A stretch of DNA of 64,000 nucleotides from JAOUEA01 sp963825635 (GCA_963825635.1 CAWGTU010000001.1:1-64000); one strand, 5' to 3'; positions 1 through 8,182 are shown, counted from the first letter of the stretch. The notes: generated by a model not told the origin, from the sequence alone. A program made the numbers and translations.

Positions 1-671
1 ACCTTGGTGTTCACGATGGGGGAGCCGGTCGCCTGATAGAGCCGGATCCAGAAGAGCAGGTAGGCCTCGGTCGCCCGAGCCCCGCTCAGGTCGCCGAGGT
101 CGAGCACGTCGCGCCACCCGAACCACTCGCCCAGCCAGCGCGTGACCTGCCCCTTCGCGTCGTCGTCGTTGCCGCAGATCGGCAGCGTGTGATCGCCGCC
201 GCCGAGCATCGACGGATCGACCATGACGGAGGCCGTGACGGTGTTGAGGGCCTTCACGACGCGCGCTCCCGGATGCTGGCGCTGCACCCGCTCCGCGAGC
301 GAGTCGGTGTTCATCACGGTCAGCGACGGTCCCTGGTCCGACCACGACAACGGGTTCGAGATGTCGATCAGCACCTTGCCGTCGATGAGATCGTCGCCGG
401 CGGCCGCAGTTGCGGCCAATGACCCATCGCCGGCGGTCGCGAGCATCAGCACCTCGCCGTGCGCCGCGGCCTCTGCGAACGTCGCGACTCGCACCGCGGC
501 GTTCGAATCGTGCCAGCCCGACAGCGTGGTGTCGGTCTGTTGGTTGACATCGGTGCTGGCCAGCGCGGCCTCCGGGTCGCGCGAGCCCATCACCACGTCG
601 TGTCCCCGCTCCGAGAGCGCCCCTGCGAGCGTCCTCCCGACCCCTCCGGTGCCCAGGATCCCGATCCGCAT
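1..671 (-). CDS. NADP/F420-type oxidoreductase (3' end outside window)
   Basis: The reading frame opens with ATG at 671 and runs off the left edge after about 223 residues. The N-terminus MRIGILGTGGVGRTLAGAL is a Rossmann dinucleotide-binding loop (GxGGxG) and is followed by GSRDPEAAL. That is the usual signature of the NADPH-dependent F420 reductase/NADP oxidoreductase family (Pfam F420_oxidored). ISNPLSW and VKALNTV in mid-protein are typical of the same family. The likely role is hydride transfer between NADP(H) and another cofactor or substrate; whether F420 is used cannot be told. It is divergent from ridA. Confidence 0.8.
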   Translation of the reverse strand, partial: MRIGILGTGGVGRTLAGALSERGHDVVMGSRDPEAALASTDVNQQTDTTLSGWHDSNAAVRVATFAEAAAHGEVLMLATAGDGSLAATAAAGDDLIDGKVLIDISNPLSWSDQGPSLTVMNTDSLAERVQRQHPGARVVKALNTVTASVMVDPSMLGGGDHTLPICGNDDDAKGQVTRWLGEWFGWRDVLDLGDLSGARATEAYLLFWIRLYQATGSPIVNTK

Positions 672-745
672 GACGTCCCCTCCTCGTTCGATCTCGGCTG
701 GTGAAACCTCGGTGCCCTTCCCCAGAGTCACCGCCCCCACGTTCG

Positions 746-751
746 TAGAAT
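746..751 (+). promoter_or_regulatory. -10 box of ridA, leaderless type
   Basis: TAGAAT ends 7 nt before the ATG at 759. This is the spacing expected when transcription starts at or next to the start codon. No Shine-Dalgarno sequence is visible. Confidence 0.5.
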
Positions 752-758
752 CCCAGGC

Positions 759-1151
759 ATGACCGTTGAGCGCCGGACCGTCGACGGGCTGGCCGAACCT
801 CCGGGGTATGCGCACGTCGCCGTCGCCGCAGGTTCAACGCTCGTGTTTACGGCCGGCGCGGTGCCGCTCGACGAGCACGGCGAGCTGGTGGGCCCCGACG
901 ATCCCGAGATGCAGACCGATCAGGTGGTTGCGAACCTGCTCTGGCAGCTCGAGGCGGGTGGTGCCGGCCCGGACGACGTCGTGAAGACGACGGTCTACGT
1001 CGCCGGCGGCTCGCCCGAGACACAGGTTCGCGTCTGGGAGGCAGTGCAACGGTCGCCACTCGCATCGGCGCCGTCCACGCTCCTCGGCGTCGCCCTGCTC
1101 GGCTACCGCGGCCAGCTGGTCGAGATCGAGGCCGTCGCGGTCATCGCCTGA
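759..1151 (+). CDS. ridA: RidA/YjgF-family deaminase
   Basis: This 130-residue protein has the normal RidA length. Family features include VFTAGAVPLD near the N-terminus, QTDQVVANLLWQLEAGGAG, VVKTTVYVAG and the C-terminal VEIEAVAVI strand. RidA proteins form trimers that hydrolyse reactive enamine/imine intermediates released by PLP enzymes. The residue that usually binds the carboxylate (Arg in the R-x-x-V-x-V segment) is not obvious here, so it may belong to a Rid subfamily of unknown substrate. It stands alone, divergent from the oxidoreductase. Confidence 0.85.
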   Translation: MTVERRTVDGLAEPPGYAHVAVAAGSTLVFTAGAVPLDEHGELVGPDDPEMQTDQVVANLLWQLEAGGAGPDDVVKTTVYVAGGSPETQVRVWEAVQRSPLASAPSTLLGVALLGYRGQLVEIEAVAVIA

Positions 1152-1244
1152 CCACTCTGCCGTGCCGGTCGCTGGGGTCGGGTGGTTGAACCTCCATTGC
1201 GTTGGGTATGGCGATCCCCGTCCAACCACGAAAGGGAGGGCCCG

Positions 1245-1601
1245 ATGAAGGGACCCACGAAGATCGCTGACGCCGGCAAGGAAGCCGGCAAGAAGGTGCT
1301 CGCGACGGACACGGCGCAAGGCGTCGTCGAGGCCGTCGTCGACAAGCTCGAGGAGATCACGGTCGACAAAGCCGACGACGTCGCCGCCACCGTGAAGGAT
1401 CGAGCGGCCAAGGCCGGCGGCCGTTCCCCGAAGCGTTCGACCGCCAAGAAGTCTTCGGCCAAGAAGTCTCGGCCAAGAAGTCTCGGCCAAGAAGTCGACG
1501 GGCAGGAAGAAGGGGACCTCGAAGAAGACGCCCGCGAAGAAGCGCTGACGCCTTACCGGGTGGTGCGGGCGGCACGGACCAGCGGCCGCACCACCCGGTA
1601 G
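1245..1601 (+). CDS. Lysine-rich nucleoid-type protein with frameshifted tail
   Basis: ATG at 1245 follows a good ribosome binding site (AAAGGGAGGG, 1231-1240). The first 65 residues are an acidic/basic helical segment; then a histone H1-like AKKSS repeat tail begins. After two repeats the frame changes: units 2 and 3 of the 15-nt repeat are only 14 nt long. The frame as read continues with an acidic, unrepeated tail to 1601 and runs into the convergent gene. With the two lost bases restored the tail would continue AKKSTGRKKGTSKKTPAKKR and stop at 1546-1548, just 4 nt from the convergent stop codon. I think the 1548 stop is the original end. The likely role is DNA or RNA binding; this is inferred only from composition. 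Confidence 0.6.
   Translation: MKGPTKIADAGKEAGKKVLATDTAQGVVEAVVDKLEEITVDKADDVAATVKDRAAKAGGRSPKRSTAKKSSAKKSRPRSLGQEVDGQEEGDLEEDAREEALTPYRVVRAARTSGRTTR
1443..1500 (+). repeat. Tandem AKKSS-coding repeat with two 14-nt units
   Basis: There are four units: 1443-1457 (15 nt), 1458-1471 (14 nt), 1472-1485 (14 nt) and 1486-1500 (15 nt). Each begins GCCAAGAAGTC. The two short units are identical and each lacks one T, so together they shift the frame by two bases. Confidence 0.85.
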
Positions 1602-1774
1602 ACGGCGTACGTCACGAGCATCAACCCGATCAGCGCCTCGACCTGCTCCTGTGTGAATCGGGTTCTATCGGCGATCGGGCGAGCGATAGCGCGGCCTGCG
1701 GCTCCTCGCCACCCCGTGAGCGTCGCTTCCCCGAACGTGGCCAGTCGTTGTCCGTTCCCGTCGTGTGTTGACAT
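1553..1774 (-). CDS. Small single-pass membrane protein, unknown function
   Basis: A 73-residue ORF starting with ATG at 1774. The N-terminal half is polar. A hydrophobic stretch of about 18 residues (ALIGLMLVTYAVYRVVRPLV) near the C-terminus could span the membrane, followed by a basic end. I do not recognise the family. Its stop codon lies 4 nt beyond the probable true stop of the convergent lysine-rich gene, and the last codons sit inside a perfect hairpin. Confidence 0.5.
   Translation of the reverse strand: MSTHDGNGQRLATFGEATLTGWRGAAGRAIARPIADRTRFTQEQVEALIGLMLVTYAVYRVVRPLVRAARTTR
1554..1600. terminator. Perfect 15-bp inverted repeat between convergent genes
   Basis: TACCGGGTGGTGCGG (1554-1568) pairs perfectly with 1586-1600 around a 17-nt loop. 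It lies at the 3' ends of two convergent genes, inside the coding end of the minus-strand gene. It has no U-tract, so terminator function in both directions is inferred from position and stability. Confidence 0.5.
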
Positions 1775-1837
1775 GCCCTGGTCCTACCCACTTGATGCCC
1801 GCGCCGAACCTCGCCTCACTTTCTTACCATCGCTCGC

Positions 1838-3160
1838 ATGGTGGGAACCGGATCGGAACGGGAGCTCGGCTCGGGTGAGGAGCCCAGGGGCGCCGGGCTC
1901 GTCGTCGGCGTGCTCGAGCGACTCGCCGACATCGGGGCACGGCCGGAGGACTCACACGACGAGCGGCTGCGCGCCGGCGCTCTGATCCTCGCATCCGTCG
2001 GTATCGCGCTGATCTCGTTCGTCTGGGTGCTCACGTATCTCGCCTTCGACGAGCCGCTGGCGGCGGCGATCCCGGCGACGTTCCAGGTGGTCACCCTCGT
2101 GGGGCTCGTCGTGCTCGCACGCACGAAGCGCTTCGACATCTTCCGCACGACCCAGCTGGCGGGTTTCCTCCTGCTCCCGGCGCTGCTGCAGGTCGCGCTC
2201 GGCGGATTCGCCGCCTCGAGCGGCATGGTCCTGTGGGCGGTGATGAGCCCGCTCGCCGCGCTCGCGATGTTGGGGGTCCGGCGGTCCCTGCCGTGGCTGG
2301 TGGCGTTCTTCCTGGTGCTCGCGGCGCTCACCGTGCTCGACCCCGTCCTCGTGGCCGGCGATCCGGCCGAGCTGCCGGAGAGGCTCGTGATCGCGTTCTT
2401 CGTGCTCAACATCTCCGGGCTCACGCTCGGGGCGTTCGTGTTGCTCGGCTACTTCGTGCATCAGCGGGAGCTCGCCCACGCCGCTCTCGAGGCCGAGCGT
2501 GAGCGCTCGGAGCGGCTGCTGCTCAACGTGCTCCCCGAGCCGATCGCGGACCGCCTCAAGCGACACGAGGGCGTGATCGCGGAGCACCATGACGACGTCA
2601 CCGTGCTCTTCGCCGACCTCGTGGGGTTCACGGAGATGTCGGCCGACATGGACCCTCGCTCACTCGTGGGGTTGCTCGACGAGATCTTCACCTCGTTCGA
2701 CGCCCTCGCCGGCGCCGAGGGTCTCGAGAAGATCAAGACGATCGGGGATGCCTACATGGTGGCGGGGGGATTGCCGTCGCCTCGGGTGGACCACGCCGAG
2801 GCCGTCGCTCATGTCGCGCTCGCCATGCGCGACGACGTCGCGCGGATCGCCTCGAGCACCGGGTCCCCGCTCTCGATCCGCATCGGCATCGACAGCGGCC
2901 CGGTGGTCGCCGGCGTGATCGGCCGGAGCAAGTTCATCTACGACCTCTGGGGCGATACGGTCAACACGGCGAGCCGTATGGAGTCGCATGGCGTGCCGGG
3001 CGAGGTGCAGCTGACCGAACGGGCGGCCGATCGGCTCGAGGGTGCGTTCGAGCTCGAGCCTCGGGGCCCGATCCAGGTGAAGGGCAAGGGCCCGATGCAG
3101 ACGTTCCTGCTCAAGGGGGCGGTCGAGAGCCGACCGCCGGAACGGGACACGACGGGGTGA
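1838..3160 (+). CDS. Membrane-bound class III adenylate cyclase
   Basis: 440 residues: a short cytosolic N-terminus, about six membrane helices (residues 45-207), a helical linker, and one class III cyclase domain (250-428). All catalytic residues are present: metal-binding D260 (FADLVGFT) and D304 (KTIGDAYM), ATP-selecting K300 and D369, and transition-state N376 and R380 (WGDTVNTASR). K/D at the selecting positions marks it as an adenylate, not guanylate, cyclase. The plan matches the mycobacterial homodimeric cyclase Rv1625c. It makes cAMP, which could supply the Crp-family regulator at 46620. The gene overlaps the next start by one base. Confidence 0.9.
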   Translation: MVGTGSERELGSGEEPRGAGLVVGVLERLADIGARPEDSHDERLRAGALILASVGIALISFVWVLTYLAFDEPLAAAIPATFQVVTLVGLVVLARTKRFDIFRTTQLAGFLLLPALLQVALGGFAASSGMVLWAVMSPLAALAMLGVRRSLPWLVAFFLVLAALTVLDPVLVAGDPAELPERLVIAFFVLNISGLTLGAFVLLGYFVHQRELAHAALEAERERSERLLLNVLPEPIADRLKRHEGVIAEHHDDVTVLFADLVGFTEMSADMDPRSLVGLLDEIFTSFDALAGAEGLEKIKTIGDAYMVAGGLPSPRVDHAEAVAHVALAMRDDVARIASSTGSPLSIRIGIDSGPVVAGVIGRSKFIYDLWGDTVNTASRMESHGVPGEVQLTERAADRLEGAFELEPRGPIQVKGKGPMQTFLLKGAVESRPPERDTTG

Positions 3161-3531
3161 TGTCGCTGGTTCGCACGGTCACCCTCGGGGTCCGGTTCCT
3201 GTGCGAGCTCGGCATGCTCGCGGCCCTCGCCGTCTGGGGGGCGGACATCGGAGTGGGCGTCGGCGCCGTCGCGCTCGCCGTGGGCCTCCCGCTCGCGGCC
3301 GCCGGGATCTGGGGCGCGTTCGTCGCGCCGAAGGCGAGGTGGCCGGTGCCGCTCGGCGTGCGCGTCGCGATCGAGCTCGCGCTCTTCGGCGCCGCGTCGC
3401 TCGCCCTGTGGTCCGCCGGCTACCCGGCGTTCGCGTTCGTGCTCGCCCTGCTCGCGCTCGTGACCTCGGTGCTGAACGCGATGCAGGAACGATCGGGCGA
3501 GCCGATCCCCGGAGCGACAGGAGTCGATTGA
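3160..3531 (+). CDS. YrdB family (DUF2568) membrane protein
   Basis: About 123 residues with four hydrophobic helices. The sequence WGAFVAPKARWPV in the loop after helix 2 is the hallmark of the YrdB/DUF2568 family. The function of this family is unknown. The ATG overlaps the cyclase stop (TGATG); a GTG one codon earlier is also possible. It is probably translated from the cyclase mRNA. Confidence 0.75.
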   Translation: MSLVRTVTLGVRFLCELGMLAALAVWGADIGVGVGAVALAVGLPLAAAGIWGAFVAPKARWPVPLGVRVAIELALFGAASLALWSAGYPAFAFVLALLALVTSVLNAMQERSGEPIPGATGVD

Positions 3532-3911
3532 TGGAACTCGCGATCAAGCGTTTCGAGGAGCCCGACGAACGACGGGAGTTCCCGTTCGGCTCCTTCGGGC
3601 TCGTGAACCTCGCCGGCGTGACGGTGGGACGCGCGAGCTACGACCCGGGCTGGAAGTGGTCAGAGCACGTCGGCGCGGCGACCGGCGCCACGATGTGCGA
3701 GGTGGAGCACGTCGGCATGGTCGTATCGGGCCGCGCCGCCGTCCGCATGGCCGACGGGTCCGAGTTCGTCATGGTGCCCGGGGACCTGTTCGCGATCCCC
3801 GGCGGCCACGACAGCTGGGTCGTCGGCGACGAGCCGTACGTCTCCCTGCACCTGCAGGGCGCGACGACCTACGCGGCCTCCGAGCCCGGCGAGGGCGAGG
3901 AGCCGCGATGA
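3531..3911 (+). CDS. Cupin-domain protein
   Basis: 126 residues, one small beta-barrel cupin. Motif 1 is read in EVEHVGMVVSGRAAVRMADG and motif 2 in PGDLFAIPGGHDSWVVGDE, with PG and GHDSW typical of single-domain cupins that bind a metal. The start at 3531 abuts the YrdB stop, so the cyclase, YrdB and cupin genes look co-transcribed. Homologues are usually annotated only as cupin proteins; the substrate is unknown. Confidence 0.75.
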   Translation: MELAIKRFEEPDERREFPFGSFGLVNLAGVTVGRASYDPGWKWSEHVGAATGATMCEVEHVGMVVSGRAAVRMADGSEFVMVPGDLFAIPGGHDSWVVGDEPYVSLHLQGATTYAASEPGEGEEPR

Positions 3912-3959
3912 TGGTCGGCGCGTCGCCCGTGACCAACGACTTGTGAGACCGTTTCCTCC

Positions 3960-4925
3960 GTGCGCGAACCGGCGATCCTCGTAGAGGGCCTCGAGAAACG
4001 ATTCGGCGAGGTGCCGGCGCTCGACGGCATCGACCTGGCGGTGGACGAGGGCACGATCTTCGGGCTGCTCGGCCCCAACGGCGCGGGCAAGACGACGGCC
4101 GTGCGCGTGCTCGCGACGATCCTGCGCCCCGATGCCGGACGTGCCGAGGTGCTCGGTCGCGACGTCGTACGGGAGCCGGCGGCCGTGCGTCGACGCATCG
4201 GGCTGGCCGGTCAGTACGCAGCGGTCGACCCGAACCTCACCGGGCGCGAGAACCTGCGCATGGTGGGCATCCTCGGGCAGTTGCCACGGGCCGTGATCGC
4301 ACCCCGTGCCGACGAGCTGCTCCGGCGGTTCTCGCTCGCCGACGCGGCCGATCGTCCGCTCCGGACCTACTCGGGGGGCATGCGGCGTCGTCTCGACATC
4401 GCCGCGTCGCTGGTGCCGAAGCCGCCCGTGTTGTTCCTCGACGAGCCGACGACGGGCCTCGACCTGACGAGCCGTAACGAACTCTGGGACATGATCCGTG
4501 AGCTCGTCGGCGAGGGCACCACGGTGCTGCTGACGACGCAGTACCTGGAGGAGGCCGACCAGCTCGCCGGCCGTGTCGCCGTGATCGACGGCGGTCGCGT
4601 GATCGCGAACGACACGCCCGACCGGCTCAAGGCGAATCTCGGCGACACCGTGGTCGAGATGGACTTCGCCGACGATGCGCTCGCGGAGCGCGCGCGTTCG
4701 TTGCTCGGCGGCGACGGGCTCGGCACGGTCGAGCGTGAGCACCGCACCGTGAAGGTCTCGTCGAACCGTGGCGCGCACGTGCTGGTCGACGTCCTGCGAC
4801 GGTTCGATGGCGACGGCATCGAGCCCGCCACCCTCTCGGTGCGTGAGCCGAGCCTCGACGATGTGTTCCTCGCGCTGACGGGTCATCGCGCGGTGACGGA
4901 GGGGACGGAGGGAGGCGACGCATGA
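3960..4925 (+). CDS. ABC transporter ATP-binding protein, DrrA-like
   Basis: 321 residues, GTG start. Walker A GPNGAGKTT, Q-loop, signature YSGGMRRR, Walker B VLFLDEPTTGLD and the switch region TTQYLEEADQL are all intact. The C-terminal about 90 residues form the extra domain seen in DrrA/daunorubicin-resistance ATPases, ending REPSLDDVFLALTGH. It should power export of a hydrophobic compound through the permease encoded next; the two genes overlap (ATGA). Confidence 0.9.
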   Translation: MREPAILVEGLEKRFGEVPALDGIDLAVDEGTIFGLLGPNGAGKTTAVRVLATILRPDAGRAEVLGRDVVREPAAVRRRIGLAGQYAAVDPNLTGRENLRMVGILGQLPRAVIAPRADELLRRFSLADAADRPLRTYSGGMRRRLDIAASLVPKPPVLFLDEPTTGLDLTSRNELWDMIRELVGEGTTVLLTTQYLEEADQLAGRVAVIDGGRVIANDTPDRLKANLGDTVVEMDFADDALAERARSLLGGDGLGTVEREHRTVKVSSNRGAHVLVDVLRRFDGDGIEPATLSVREPSLDDVFLALTGHRAVTEGTEGGDA

Positions 4926-5743
4926 GCGTGCTCGCCGGCGAGACCCCGATGGACGTCGCCCTCGACCGCCGTATCCCGATGGGGGTGGTCCGCGACACGG
5001 TCGCGATCATCCAGCGGAACCTGATCGCCTACCGGCGCGTTCCGCAGCTGCTCGTCTTCTCGACGATCCAGCCGGTGATCTTCGTGGTGATGTTCCGATA
5101 CGTCTTCGGCGGTGCGGTCTCCGCGGCACTACCGGCGGGCGTTGACTACGTCGACTACCTGATGCCCGGCATCTTCGTGCAGACCGTGGTCTTCGGTGCG
5201 ATCGCGACCGCGATAGGGCTCGCCACCGACATGAAGAGCGGTCTGATGGAGCGCTTCCACGCCCTTCCGATGGCCCGCTCTGCCGTGCTGAGCGGGCGCA
5301 CGCTCGCCGACACGGTGCGCAACGTCTTCGTCGTCGCGCTGATGATGCTCGTGGGCTTCCTGGTCGGATGGCGTATCCACACCGACGTGCTCGGGTTGCT
5401 GGCCGCCTACGGGATCGTCGTGCTCTTCGGATTCTCCATGTCGTGGCTGTTCGCGACGGTGGGGCTCGCGGTCGGCGACCCCGAGACGGCCCAGGCGGCG
5501 TCGTTCCCCGTGCTCGCCCCGCTCGTGTTCGCCTCGTCGGCGTTCGTGCCGGTCGAGACGATGCCCGAGTGGCTCCAGCCCTTCGCCGAGCACCAGCCCG
5601 TCTCCGTCACCGCCTCGGCCGTGCGGGCCCTCACGCTCGGCGGCCCCGCGGCTGACGACGTGATCGCGTCGATCGCCTGGAGCGTGGGGTTGATCGCGAT
5701 CTTCGGCACGATCTCCGTACGCCTCTACCGCCGGGCGGTCTGA
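4922..5743 (+). CDS. ABC-2 type permease, DrrB-like
   Basis: 273 residues with six predicted membrane helices. The pattern is that of ABC-2 exporters: cytoplasmic N-terminus, SGLMERFHALPMARSAVLSGR coupling region, and a C-terminal half ending in ASSAFVPVETMPEWLQPFAEHQPVS, the conserved loop of DrrB-type permeases. It pairs with the upstream ATPase (4-nt overlap). The exported compound cannot be inferred; no biosynthesis genes lie nearby. Confidence 0.9.
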   Translation: MSVLAGETPMDVALDRRIPMGVVRDTVAIIQRNLIAYRRVPQLLVFSTIQPVIFVVMFRYVFGGAVSAALPAGVDYVDYLMPGIFVQTVVFGAIATAIGLATDMKSGLMERFHALPMARSAVLSGRTLADTVRNVFVVALMMLVGFLVGWRIHTDVLGLLAAYGIVVLFGFSMSWLFATVGLAVGDPETAQAASFPVLAPLVFASSAFVPVETMPEWLQPFAEHQPVSVTASAVRALTLGGPAADDVIASIAWSVGLIAIFGTISVRLYRRAV

Positions 5744-5756
5744 GCCGAGCCCCCGA

Positions 5757-5777
5757 CCGTTCCCAGCCCGTTCCCAG
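5757..5777 (+). promoter_or_regulatory. Direct repeats CCGTTCCCAG, 11-bp phased
   Basis: CCGTTCCCAG occurs at 5757-5766 and again at 5768-5777, a spacing of 11 bp (one helical turn). OmpR-family response regulators bind such tandem half-sites, and the gene for one lies just downstream, so autoregulation is likely. Confidence 0.55.
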
Positions 5778-5821
5778 GCTTGGGTGCTGTCCTGTCGTCG
5801 GGCGACTCAGAGGGAGCGCCC

Positions 5822-6028
5822 GTGAGAGGAGGTGACAGCCGATGCCCACGCACGACTTCGGTCGTTGCCGCCCGGCCCGACGGCGCCCTCGAGGAACTGC
5901 GGCTCCGCTACGCTCGCGGCGAGATGACGCGCGAGGACTATACGCAGCGGCTGGCGGACCTCGGAGGCCGCCCGGCAGCAGGATCGGCGACCGCGACGTC
6001 CGAACCCACCCCGCCGGACGGGGCGTGA
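5822..6028 (+). CDS. Short SHOCT-domain protein
   Basis: About 68 residues if the GTG at 5822 is used. The central ALEELRLRYARGEMTREDY is a SHOCT motif, a short helical hairpin found at protein ends and in oligomer-forming small proteins. The start is uncertain. A near-perfect Shine-Dalgarno (5825-5835) precedes ATG 5842, but that ATG is in the neighbouring frame. Removal of one base near 5870 would join that ATG to the SHOCT frame, giving MPTHDFGRAARPDGALEEL. The stop overlaps the response regulator start (GTGA). Confidence 0.55.
   Translation: MRGGDSRCPRTTSVVAARPDGALEELRLRYARGEMTREDYTQRLADLGGRPAAGSATATSEPTPPDGA
5825..5835 (+). promoter_or_regulatory. Near-perfect Shine-Dalgarno facing an out-of-frame ATG
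   Basis: AGAGGAGGTGA is complementary to the 16S rRNA 3' end. The ATG 9 nt downstream (5842) is in the response-regulator frame, where it would add about 60 arginine-rich residues that resemble no known domain. Confidence 0.6.
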
Positions 6029-6759
6029 GCGACGCCGGCGTGACCGGCAACGCGGCGGGACCCTCGACCGAGGGTCCTTCCCGCGTGCTGGTCGTCGACG
6101 ACGAGTCGAACATCACCGATCTCGTCTCGACGGCCCTGCGGTACGAGGGTTACGACGTCGCCACCGCCCACGACGGTCGTGGGGCGCTCTCGACCGTCGA
6201 GACGTTCCGGCCCGACCTGATCGTGCTCGACGTGATGCTCCCCGACGTCGACGGCTTCGAGGTGCAGCGCCGACTGCTCGACCGCGGACGGCCGATGCCG
6301 GTGGTCTTCCTCACGGCGCGCGATGCCACCGAGGACAAGGTGCGAGGCCTCACGATCGGCGGCGACGACTACGTCACGAAGCCCTTCAGCCTCGAGGAGC
6401 TGGTGGCCCGCGTCCGCTCCGTGCTGCGACGGGCCCAGGGAGCGAGGTCGACCGGCGAACGGCTGCGCTTCGCCGACCTCGAGATGGACGAGGATCTCCA
6501 CGAGGTGTGGCGTGGCGAGGTGCCGGTCGAGCTCACCGTCACGGAGTTCAGCCTGCTGCGCTACCTGCTCATGAACGCCCGGCGCGTGCTCTCGAAGGCC
6601 CAGATCCTCGACCACGTGTGGCAGTACGACTTCGGGGGCGATCCCGCGATCGTGGAGACCTACATCAGCTACCTGCGCAAGAAGGTCGACGTCGTCGAGC
6701 CCCACCTGATCCACACGGTGCGCGGGGTCGGCTACGTGCTGCGCCTCCCGCGGGAGTAG
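6025..6759 (+). CDS. OmpR-family response regulator
   Basis: 244 residues from GTG 6025. The receiver domain has the acidic pocket VVDDE, phospho-acceptor D69 (LIVLDVMLPD) and the conserved K in TKPFS. The C-terminal winged helix reads ELTVTEFSLLRYLL through VETYISYLRKKVD and HTVRGVGYVLR. It resembles MprA/TrcR-type regulators. I chose GTG 6025, which overlaps the SHOCT stop, rather than the in-frame ATG 5842 (305 residues), because the extra N-terminus is not receiver-like. Its cognate kinase follows 4 nt later. Confidence 0.9.
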   Translation: MSDAGVTGNAAGPSTEGPSRVLVVDDESNITDLVSTALRYEGYDVATAHDGRGALSTVETFRPDLIVLDVMLPDVDGFEVQRRLLDRGRPMPVVFLTARDATEDKVRGLTIGGDDYVTKPFSLEELVARVRSVLRRAQGARSTGERLRFADLEMDEDLHEVWRGEVPVELTVTEFSLLRYLLMNARRVLSKAQILDHVWQYDFGGDPAIVETYISYLRKKVDVVEPHLIHTVRGVGYVLRLPRE

Positions 6760-6763
6760 CGAC

Positions 6764-8167
6764 GTGTCGCTGCGCGCTCGCCTCTTGCTCGTGACCGTCG
6801 GCCTGGTGGCTGCCGGTCTCGTCGTGGCGAACGTGGCCACGTTCCACTTCACGAGGACGTTCCTGGTGGAGCGGGTCGACGATCAGCTCACGGCCGCCCG
6901 GCCGTTCGCCGCCACCGCCTTGATCGACCGGGGGCCCTTCGGCTCGCCGCCGCCCGGGGTCGCCGTGCCACCGGGGACCTACGCGGAGTTCCGCGATGAA
7001 GGTGGCGCGGTGATCGCGGTGACGACGTTCGGGTTCGAGGAGGAGGCGCCGCCGCCGCTGCCCGCCCAGCTGCCACAACCGACCACGGGGGAGGACGGCG
7101 ACGAGCGCACGGTGGCCTTCACGGTGCGGGAGGGGCGCACGTCGTGGCGAGCGCTCGCCACGACCCTGGTGGGCGCGGGCACGCTCGTCGTCGCGGTGCC
7201 GCTCACCGAGACCACCGCGACGATGCGCCAGCTGCTCGGCGTCGAGCTCGTCGCCAGCGTGGTCGTGCTCGCCGCTGCCACCGGCCTCGCGCTGTGGCTC
7301 GTGCGCCTCGGGCTGAAACCCCTCGCGGACATGGGGGTGACCGCCGACGCGATCGCCGCGGGCGACCTCTCGCGGCGCGTGGGCCCCGCCGAGCCCCGCA
7401 CCGAGGTGGGCCGCCTCGGCATGGCCCTCAACGGCATGCTGGCCCAGATCGAGGCCGCGTTCGAGCAGCGGAAGGCGAGCGAGGACCGGCTCCGTCGCTT
7501 CGTGGCCGACGCCTCCCACGAGCTGCGCACGCCTCTCACGTCGATCCGCGGGTACGCGGAGCTGTTCCGCCGAGGCGCCGACCAACGACCCGAGGATCTC
7601 GCGAGGTCGATGGCCGCGATCGAGGCCGAGGCCGCCCGCATGGGCGTGCTCGTCGACGACCTGCTGCTGCTCGCGCGGCTCGATCAGGGGCGTCCGCTCG
7701 AGCGTGAGCCGATCGACGTCGGGACCGTGGCGACCGACGCCGTCGATGCGGCCCGGGCGATCGATCCCTCACGCGAGGTCTCGGTCGAGATCGACGGCGA
7801 CGTCGTGATCGAGGGCGATGCCGGGAAGCTGCGCCAGGTCGTCGACAACCTGCTCGACAACGTCCGGGAGCACACGCCCAAGGGAACCTCCGCGCGAGTT
7901 CGGGTTGCGCGTGAGGGCGACGACGTGTTCCTCACGGTGGCCGACGAGGGTCCGGGGCTCACGCCGGAGGGACGCGAGCGCGTGTTCGAACGGTTCTATC
8001 GTGGCGACGGCGCCCGGTCGAGGGAGACCGGCGGCGCCGGCCTCGGCCTGGCGATCGTGGCCGCGATCGCCGAGGCGCACGGAGGCGATGTTCGGGTCGA
8101 CGACGTCGAGGCCGGTGCCTCGCTCACGGTGCGGCTGCCGGTGCAGGGACCTTCCCCGTCCGCGTGA
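6764..8167 (+). CDS. Membrane sensor histidine kinase
   Basis: 467 residues, GTG start. TM1 spans residues about 8-28; an extracytoplasmic domain of about 130 residues follows, then TM2 (about 160-182), a HAMP linker, the HisKA helix with phospho-acceptor H252 (ADASHELRTPLTS), and an ATPase domain with the N box (VVDNLLDNVREH), DEGPGL and GAGLGLAIV. It should phosphorylate the regulator encoded just upstream. The signal is unknown; the sensor domain is not a recognisable fold. Confidence 0.9.
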   Translation: MSLRARLLLVTVGLVAAGLVVANVATFHFTRTFLVERVDDQLTAARPFAATALIDRGPFGSPPPGVAVPPGTYAEFRDEGGAVIAVTTFGFEEEAPPPLPAQLPQPTTGEDGDERTVAFTVREGRTSWRALATTLVGAGTLVVAVPLTETTATMRQLLGVELVASVVVLAAATGLALWLVRLGLKPLADMGVTADAIAAGDLSRRVGPAEPRTEVGRLGMALNGMLAQIEAAFEQRKASEDRLRRFVADASHELRTPLTSIRGYAELFRRGADQRPEDLARSMAAIEAEAARMGVLVDDLLLLARLDQGRPLEREPIDVGTVATDAVDAARAIDPSREVSVEIDGDVVIEGDAGKLRQVVDNLLDNVREHTPKGTSARVRVAREGDDVFLTVADEGPGLTPEGRERVFERFYRGDGARSRETGGAGLGLAIVAAIAEAHGGDVRVDDVEAGASLTVRLPVQGPSPSA

Positions 8168-8182
8168 TGCGACACTAGGTCG

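Noticed and set aside
5842..6024. N-terminal extension of the OmpR-type regulator from ATG 5842
   Set aside because: The added residues (RPARRRPRGTAAPLRSRRDD) look like an off-frame reading of the SHOCT gene, despite the strong ribosome binding site.
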